A stretch of DNA of 64,000 nucleotides from Leptobacterium flavescens (GTDB lineage: Bacteria > Bacteroidota > Bacteroidia > Flavobacteriales > Flavobacteriaceae), in contig NZ_JAABOO010000001.1 of assembly GCF_010671605.1 (NCBI RefSeq), positions 62,001 to 126,000 on the forward strand, written 5' to 3'. Of this stretch, positions 59,215-64,000 are shown piece after piece. A program made the position numbers and the translations under genes. The number at the start of each line of letters is the position of its first letter. Within the stretch, counting starts at the first letter, position 1. The notes under the pieces are model-generated. The model made no database searches, was not told where the DNA came from, and saw nothing but the letters and a program-made list of their open reading frames with translations.

Positions 59215-59750
59215 TGCGAATCATTTCCGGAAAATATAAGGGCAAAAGACTAGTTGCTCCCAAAAAACTACCGGTCAGGCCAACAACCGATTTCTCCAAA
59301 GAATCGCTTTTTAATATCCTTAATAATCATTTTCATTTTGATGAAATAAGCGTTCTCGACCTCTTTGCAGGTACCGGAAACATCAGCTATGAATTCGCAT
59401 CCAGAGGTTGTGAACAGATCTGTTGCGTAGACTCTAACGCTTCCTGTATACAGTTCATCAACAAAACCTCAGACCAGCTGGACCTCTCTATAAATACAGT
59501 TAAAAGCGATGTATTTAAGTTCCTGGAAAGAACCCACTTAAAAAGTACGATCGTCTTTGCCGATCCTCCATACGGAATGGAGCAGGAATCCTTCGAATCA
59601 CTGGTACAGCTCGTAATCCAAAATGAACTTCTGGAAGAAGAAGGCTTTCTGATCGTAGAACACTCCAAGCATACTCTCCTGGAGCATTTGCCCAATTTCA
59701 GCTTTTCAAGAAAGTACGGGGGCAATGTCTTTAGTTTTTTTGAGATCTGA
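59214..59750 (+). CDS. rsmD: 16S rRNA (guanine(966)-N(2))-methyltransferase
   Basis: The 178-residue enzyme methylates G966 of 16S rRNA. SAM-binding LDLFAGTGNISYE (FAGTG 51-55) and the catalytic DPPY (117-120, FADPPYG) are clear, as is the N-terminal RIISGKYKGKRL and RPTTDFSKESLFNIL. It is the last gene of the three-gene unit. Confidence 0.95.
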   Translation: MRIISGKYKGKRLVAPKKLPVRPTTDFSKESLFNILNNHFHFDEISVLDLFAGTGNISYEFASRGCEQICCVDSNASCIQFINKTSDQLDLSINTVKSDVFKFLERTHLKSTIVFADPPYGMEQESFESLVQLVIQNELLEEEGFLIVEHSKHTLLEHLPNFSFSRKYGGNVFSFFEI

Positions 59751-59789
59751 TCCCTTTTAATTAGTAGCATCTTCTATTTTTCAGGAAGG

Positions 59790-59797
59790 TATTTTTG
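59790..59797 (+). promoter_or_regulatory. -7 box of the SRPBCC-photolyase unit
   Basis: TATTTTTG is an exact match. Transcription would begin near 59804, after an ATG at 59795, so that ATG cannot be the start of the next gene. Confidence 0.55.
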
Positions 59798-59875
59798 TGT
59801 TTAATATTTTTTTTGTTTAATTTTTTTACAAAATATTTAAACAAAATGATTAAATTTGAAAAAAGAAACATAATT

Positions 59876-60364
59876 ATGCTCTATCGGATCCATACCAAAC
59901 AAAAGCTCCCTATAGATGTTGAGGAAGCCTGGAGCTTCCTCTCCAACCCCGCCAACCTCGCCCTCATTACACCCGATTCTATGGGTTTTGATATTATTTC
60001 CGGGGCAGATCGCCCGATGTTTCCCGGACAGATCATTCAGTACTACGTCCGCCCCATGGCAGGGCTGAAGATCCGCTGGGTAACGGAGATCACCCATGTG
60101 GTAAAGCACCGGTACTTTGTAGATGAGCAACGGTTCGGCCCCTACACTCTCTGGCACCACAAGCATTTTATAAACCCGGTAGATGGCGGTGTTGAAATGG
60201 AAGATATTGTTGACTACAAATTACCTTTTGGAATTCTGGGCAGGTTGATGCACAATTTGATGGTGAAGAAAAAACTACAACAGATCTTCAAATACCGGGA
60301 AGAAAAACTGACGGAACTTTTCGGTAGATTTCCCAATACTTCCAAAGTTATTCAAATGAACTGA
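59876..60364 (+). CDS. SRPBCC-family ligand-binding protein
   Basis: I chose the ATG at 59876 (MLYRIHTKQKLPIDVEEAW), because this is where SRPBCC homology begins; 59846 is possible and 59795 lies upstream of the inferred transcription start. The protein (162 residues) has WSFLSNPANLALITPDSMGF, WVTEITHV, GPYTLWHHKHFI and a GVEMEDIVDYKLPFG strand, typical of the helix-grip ligand-binding fold (CoxG/cell-division-inhibitor-like group). It lies 13 bp before the photolyase gene, a pairing I recall as common in Flavobacteria, so it may serve in light or redox response. Confidence 0.82.
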   Translation: MLYRIHTKQKLPIDVEEAWSFLSNPANLALITPDSMGFDIISGADRPMFPGQIIQYYVRPMAGLKIRWVTEITHVVKHRYFVDEQRFGPYTLWHHKHFINPVDGGVEMEDIVDYKLPFGILGRLMHNLMVKKKLQQIFKYREEKLTELFGRFPNTSKVIQMN

Positions 60365-60377
60365 AACCCCGGGCACT

Positions 60378-61691
60378 ATGAGCGATCAGGAAAAAGTAGT
60401 TGTTTTTTGGTTCAGACGGGATCTCCGGCTGGATGATAATACCGGGCTACTGCAGGCTTTAAAAAGCGGTTATAAAGTATTACCCGTTTTTATTTTTGAT
60501 CCAAGCATCCTCGATTCCCTGGAGAAGGATGATTCCAGGGTAAGTTTTATCCATAGATCCCTGGAAAATCTGAACATACAACTAAAAGATCATCATAGCA
60601 GTATAGCTGTATATAAGGGTACGCCTCTTTCGGTATTTAAGTCCCTGCTACATGAGTATAACATCCAGGCGGTATATACGAACCGGGATTACGAACCCTA
60701 TGCCATGAAAAGAGATGCTGAAATAAACGAATTCCTGAACTCAGCATCTGTAGAGTTCCACACCTTTAAAGATCAGGTGATCTTTGAAAAGAATGAAATA
60801 GTCAAAGAAGATGGTACTCCTTATATTGTTTACACTCCCTATATGAAAAGGTGGAAGGCGATCTTACATTCAGGGCGATATAATTACAGCCCTGTAGATG
60901 GTTCTTCTTTAAGAAGTTATTTTTACAAAGGGAAAGACCTTCCCTGGCTCTCGCTAAAGGAGATCGGATTTCAAACTTCCGATATAAAGGTACTGCCCTT
61001 TAATATTAGTCCGTCCCGGATCAACACTTATGAAGCCAGGCGGAATTTTCCCGGGATTGAAGGCACTTCCGGATTGAGTCCGCATCTACGTTTCGGAACG
61101 ATAGGTATACGCACTGTACTTAAAAAAGCTTTGGAAGAAAAGAATGAAACATTCTTAAATGAATTGATATGGCGGGAGTTTTATATGCAGATCCTCTGGC
61201 ATTTTCCGCATACGCTTACCCGGAGTTTTAAGGAAAAATACGATCATATCCAGTGGCGGAACGATGAGGATGAGTTCCGTAAATGGTGCAAGGGAGAAAC
61301 CGGTTATCCCCTGGTAGACGCCGGGATGCGTCAGCTGAACAAAACCGGATATATGCACAATCGGGTGCGGATGCTGGTAGGGAGTTTTCTCTGCAAACAT
61401 CTTCTGATCGATTGGAGATGGGGTGAAGCCTATTTTGCACAAAAGCTCCTGGATTATGAAATGGCCAGTAATATAGGTAACTGGCAATGGGTTGCCGGTT
61501 GCGGGGTAGATGCAGCACCTTATTTCAGGATATTTAACCCTGACACTCAGATAAAAAAATTTGATAAAGATCTGAAATACACCCGTACCTGGGTTGAAGA
61601 TCTCGAAGAGTTTTCATACCCCTCTCCTATGGTAGATCATAAACTAGCCCGGGAGCGTTGTCTTGCAGCTTACAAGGAAGCTTTATTGTAA
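60378..61691 (+). CDS. phr: Cryptochrome/deoxyribodipyrimidine photolyase family protein
   Basis: The 437-residue flavoprotein has an N-terminal alpha/beta antenna domain (VVVFWFRRDLRLDDNTGL) and a C-terminal FAD-binding domain with FPGIEGTSGLSPHLRFG, LIWREFYMQILWHFP, VDAGMRQLNKTGYMHNRVRM and ASNIGNWQWVAGCGVDA. The sequence is full length. It repairs cyclobutane pyrimidine dimers in light if it is a class I photolyase; a cryptochrome or (6-4) role is not excluded. Confidence 0.93.
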   Translation: MSDQEKVVVFWFRRDLRLDDNTGLLQALKSGYKVLPVFIFDPSILDSLEKDDSRVSFIHRSLENLNIQLKDHHSSIAVYKGTPLSVFKSLLHEYNIQAVYTNRDYEPYAMKRDAEINEFLNSASVEFHTFKDQVIFEKNEIVKEDGTPYIVYTPYMKRWKAILHSGRYNYSPVDGSSLRSYFYKGKDLPWLSLKEIGFQTSDIKVLPFNISPSRINTYEARRNFPGIEGTSGLSPHLRFGTIGIRTVLKKALEEKNETFLNELIWREFYMQILWHFPHTLTRSFKEKYDHIQWRNDEDEFRKWCKGETGYPLVDAGMRQLNKTGYMHNRVRMLVGSFLCKHLLIDWRWGEAYFAQKLLDYEMASNIGNWQWVAGCGVDAAPYFRIFNPDTQIKKFDKDLKYTRTWVEDLEEFSYPSPMVDHKLARERCLAAYKEALL

Positions 61692-61765
61692 ATTAACTTT
61701 TTCTTAAATACCCTTCCCCTTCCTTTTTTATAACTTGAAATGGTAACATTTAAACAGATTGAATT

Positions 61766-62128
61766 ATGGGAACTCAGGAAGTAGCCAACCGTTTGGTATC
61801 CTTATGCCGGGAAGGGCAAAATGCCCAGGCCATTGAAGAACTCTATGCAGACAACGTAGTCAGCAAGGAAATGCCCGGTTTTCCGGGAGAATTAGCTTCC
61901 GGGAAAGCCGAAGTCCTCCAGAAAAACATGGACTGGTTTGCCAGTATAGCAGAATTTCACGGGAGTGAGATCTCCGAGCCTGTGGTGGCGGGGAATCATT
62001 TTACCTGCCGTATGAGTTTTGATGCCACTTTTAAAGACAGGGGCAGGCAGCAAATGGAAGAAGTATGTGTATTTGAGGTGAACGATGGAAAAATTGTAAA
62101 CGAGCAGTTTTTCTATCAGTTTCCTTAA
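61766..62128 (+). CDS. SnoaL-like/NTF2-fold protein
   Basis: The 120-residue protein has the compact alpha+beta NTF2-like pattern: VANRLVSLCREGQNAQAIEELYADNVV (in parts: REGQNAQAIEELYAD), FPGELASGKAEVL, CRMSFDATFKDRG and ending NEQFFYQFP. Such proteins are ligand-binding or isomerase-like; the active site cannot be named. Cytoplasmic, apparently monocistronic, with a terminator after it. Confidence 0.8.
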   Translation: MGTQEVANRLVSLCREGQNAQAIEELYADNVVSKEMPGFPGELASGKAEVLQKNMDWFASIAEFHGSEISEPVVAGNHFTCRMSFDATFKDRGRQQMEEVCVFEVNDGKIVNEQFFYQFP

Positions 62129-62150
62129 AATTCCTCAAAAATCAGGTAAG

Positions 62151-62177
62151 AAGGAGCATAAATATGCTCCTTTTCTT
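62151..62177 (+). terminator. Intrinsic terminator after the SnoaL-like gene
   Basis: AAGGAGCAT (62151-62159) and ATGCTCCTT (62164-62172) form a perfect 9-bp stem with loop AAAT, followed by TTCTTATT. Confidence 0.88.
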
Positions 62178-62256
62178 ATTTAAACAGCTTTGCTTTTATA
62201 AAAAGTAAAAATGTAATATCTTGTAAACACTATTTATCACAAATAAAGCCAGTCTT

Positions 62257-62673
62257 ATGTCTCAGAATAAAACCAGACCGACCGAATCATCGGTAGAGGC
62301 CTTTCTCAATACAGTTGAGGATGAAACCAAGCTCAAAGACAGTTTTGTGATCCTCGAATTAATGAAGAAGATTACCGGAGAAAAGCCGGTGCTTTGGGGA
62401 AATAGTCTTATCGGTTTCGGTGAAGTTCATTACAAATATGCCAGCGGACGCGAAGGCGACTGGTTTCATGTGGGGTTTTCGCCCAGGAAACAGAACCTCA
62501 CCATTTATATCATGCCGGGTTTTAAACGTTATGATGAACTCATGCAGAAACTGGGAAAGTATAAAACCGGAAAATCCTGTCTCTATATCAAGAAACTGGC
62601 AGATGTAGATATGGATATACTTACCGAACTGATCACACAAAGTGCAGAACACACTAAATCTTTATACAATTAA
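62257..62673 (+). CDS. DUF1801 domain protein
   Basis: The 138-residue protein matches DUF1801 (YdhG-like): TGEKPVLWGNSLIGFGEVHYKY, GDWFHVGFSPRKQNLTIYI (in parts) and GKSCLYIKKLADVD. The fold is a small alpha/beta domain possibly related to the iron-sulfur cluster or DNA-linked IbpA/YdeI proteins; function unknown. Start ATGTCTCAGAATAAAACC. It is followed 2 bp later by a small membrane-anchored protein gene. Confidence 0.87.
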   Translation: MSQNKTRPTESSVEAFLNTVEDETKLKDSFVILELMKKITGEKPVLWGNSLIGFGEVHYKYASGREGDWFHVGFSPRKQNLTIYIMPGFKRYDELMQKLGKYKTGKSCLYIKKLADVDMDILTELITQSAEHTKSLYN

Positions 62674-62675
62674 TC

Positions 62676-63026
62676 ATGGACGCAACCATTGTTTCGGCCC
62701 TCTCCGCCCTGCTGGGTGCCCTGATCGGAGGGTTGATCTCTTTCCTGCTTCAATATCAGAGATTCAGGCATGAACTCCGGGTCATGCAGGAAGAATATAA
62801 GACCGAGTTTATGGCAGAAACCACTGCAAAACACTTCCTTAGCCATAAGAGTTATACCGACCGCTCTTTTGAGACCCTGAAAAAACACCTTGGCGGATTT
62901 GATGACGACGAACTGAGAAAAATACTGGTACGTGCAGGAGCAATACGGGATTTCAGGGATGACGGATCGGAATGGTGGAGATTACTAAGCAGAATGGATG
63001 AATATATAGAAAGCAAAAAGAAATAA
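62676..63026 (+). CDS. Small membrane-anchored protein of unknown function
   Basis: The 116-residue protein has one N-terminal hydrophobic helix (about 5-25, IVSALSALLGALIGGLISFLL) and a soluble charged remainder with LLSRMDEYIESKKK at the end. The short gap to the DUF1801 gene (2 bp) suggests co-translation. The remainder, GGFDDDELRKILVRAGAIRD, could be a winged-helix-like or armadillo-like domain but I do not recognise it. Confidence 0.7.
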   Translation: MDATIVSALSALLGALIGGLISFLLQYQRFRHELRVMQEEYKTEFMAETTAKHFLSHKSYTDRSFETLKKHLGGFDDDELRKILVRAGAIRDFRDDGSEWWRLLSRMDEYIESKKK

Positions 63027-63049
63027 CTAATTGTCAAACATTTATCATT

Positions 63050-64000
63050 ATGAGAATACCATTTAAGTTGATATGCCTCCTGCTTTGTTTCAGTATTGGA
63101 GTGCAGGCTCAAAAAATATCAAAAAACAAAAAAGCGGTCATTGCCTCTATTGAAAAGCATAAGGCAGAACTGATCGAGGTTAGTGATAAGGTATGGGCTG
63201 CCGCGGAAACCGCCTTCAATGAAGAGGTTTCTTCCAAAGTACTTGCAGACTATGCGGAGAAGAACGGCTTTAAAGTAGAACGCGGGGTTGCAGGAATGCC
63301 TACGGCTTTCGTGGCTACCTACGGTTCCGGGAGCCCTGTAATAGGGATCCTGGGCGAGTTTGATGCCCTTCCCGGACTATCGCAGAATACCACACCCACC
63401 AAAAATCCTGTAAATGAAGGAGCTCCGGGTCACGGTTGCGGGCATAACCTCTTCGGAACGGCCAGTCTTGGGGCTGCCATAGCCGTAAAGGAACTGATCG
63501 CTGCCGGAAAGTTAAAAGGTACGGTTAAGTTTTACGGAACACCTGCCGAAGAAAAATTCTTTGGAAAACTGTGGATGGTACGCGAAGGGCTTTTCGATGA
63601 CCTGGACGTATGCCTGGACTGGCACCCGTCTGCGGAAACTAAGGCAGATGTACAGAGTTCACTGGCCCTGGTGGATTTTATTGTGGAGTTTAACGGGCAG
63701 GCAGCACACGCTTCGGGAGATCCTTGGAACGGAAGAAGTGCTTCCGATGCACTGGAATTATACACAACAGGGATCAACTATTACAGAGAGCATATTAAAC
63801 CTACCGTAAGGATCCATTACCATATTCAGGACGGCGGACAAGTGGTAAATGTAGTTCCCGATTACTCCAAGCTTTGGGTAAGGGTAAGAGATACCAAAAG
63901 AGAAGGAATGTTACCGGTTTATGAGCAGGTACAGAGAATGGCAGAAGGTGCAGCCATTATGGCCAATGTAGATTATAAAATATCCCTGGTGTCCGGGATC
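63050..64000 (+). CDS. Secreted M20 amidohydrolase (AbgB-like), 3' end beyond the window
   Basis: 317 codons are visible and the frame stays open to base 64000, so the gene is cut by the window edge. A signal peptide (about 1-20, CFSIGVQAQ) is followed by the M20 dimetal peptidase/amidohydrolase pattern: GILGEFDALPGL, GAPGHGCGHNLFG, FYGTPAEEKFFGK, CLDWHPSAE and FNGQAAHASGDPW (dimerisation domain His). It resembles the p-aminobenzoyl-glutamate hydrolase B subunit and indole-3-acetyl-amino-acid hydrolase group. The substrate is unknown; export points to peptide or conjugate degradation in the periplasm. Confidence 0.9.
   Translation, partial: MRIPFKLICLLLCFSIGVQAQKISKNKKAVIASIEKHKAELIEVSDKVWAAAETAFNEEVSSKVLADYAEKNGFKVERGVAGMPTAFVATYGSGSPVIGILGEFDALPGLSQNTTPTKNPVNEGAPGHGCGHNLFGTASLGAAIAVKELIAAGKLKGTVKFYGTPAEEKFFGKLWMVREGLFDDLDVCLDWHPSAETKADVQSSLALVDFIVEFNGQAAHASGDPWNGRSASDALELYTTGINYYREHIKPTVRIHYHIQDGGQVVNVVPDYSKLWVRVRDTKREGMLPVYEQVQRMAEGAAIMANVDYKISLVSGI

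Noticed and set aside
59795-59875. Upstream start for the SRPBCC protein at ATG 59795
   Set aside because: It overlaps the -7 box and lies before the expected transcription start; the added residues are hydrophobic and not family-like.

Overview
The window is a chromosomal segment of a Bacteroidota bacterium, most likely a marine-type member of the Flavobacteriaceae. The evidence is: two very large exported proteins with type IX secretion (T9SS) C-terminal sorting tails; several upstream regions with the Bacteroidota -7 promoter box TAnnTTTG; AT-rich spacers; a fused MoaC-MoaB protein; and a gene stock (KdsB, DUF3822, DUF4126, SRPBCC next to photolyase) familiar from that family. I see no integrase, transposase, phage gene or CRISPR array, so this looks like core and near-core chromosome with repeat-rich spacers.

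Layout. 1-88 is the start of a [2Fe-2S] subunit of a molybdenum hydroxylase, running off the left edge. 89-695 and 6833-7615 are spacers full of palindromic and 7-bp repeats. They share a near-identical direct repeat of about 127 bp that brackets a two-gene block, a metallophosphoesterase and a 1723-residue FG-GAP/Ig/DUF285 surface protein. 7616-13512 (minus strand) is a complete molybdenum cofactor operon: moeA, a DNA-binding-only ModE-like regulator, mobA, moaD, a MoeB-rhodanese fusion, moaE, a moaC-moaB fusion and moaA. It would supply the cofactor needed by the enzyme whose subunit starts at the left edge. A TonB-like protein, a 34-unit heptanucleotide array, an RDD membrane protein, a PadR regulator with a membrane partner, and a lipoprotein with an HExxH motif follow.

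17890-23903 holds a candidate structured RNA or inverted-repeat element (17917-18022), a second T9SS giant with LamG, beta-helix and four InlB-type repeats, a DUF998 membrane protein, and a tRNA operon (Ser-GCT, Pro-TGG, Arg-TCT) with its own promoter and terminator. 23904-37016 carries housekeeping genes: a PgpH-type c-di-AMP phosphodiesterase, thiolase, NlpC/P60 peptidase, a TPR protein behind gyrA, DoxX and clpC. Three tandem paralogues of a small uncharacterised protein follow. 37013-40116 holds hutH and the NAD(P)HX repair enzyme.

40192-45099 is the threonine operon thrABC, preceded by a short ORF rich in Thr and Ile codons under a consensus promoter: a candidate attenuator leader peptide and the regulatory signal I find most interesting. 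45086-64000 carries aminopeptidase P, gcvT, glutaminase, an epimerase-like protein, pterin dehydratase, yebC, two secreted proteins of unknown role, a four-gene minus-strand unit (acyltransferase, CAT-like protein, HAD phosphatase, kdsB), DUF4126, a RecD-like helicase, a membrane protein-DUF3822-rsmD unit, SRPBCC-photolyase, small proteins, and the start of an M20 amidohydrolase cut by the right edge.

A recurring theme is that many spacers carry degenerate repeats with a strict 7-bp period but different unit sequences, the largest being the 238-bp array at 14511-14748.
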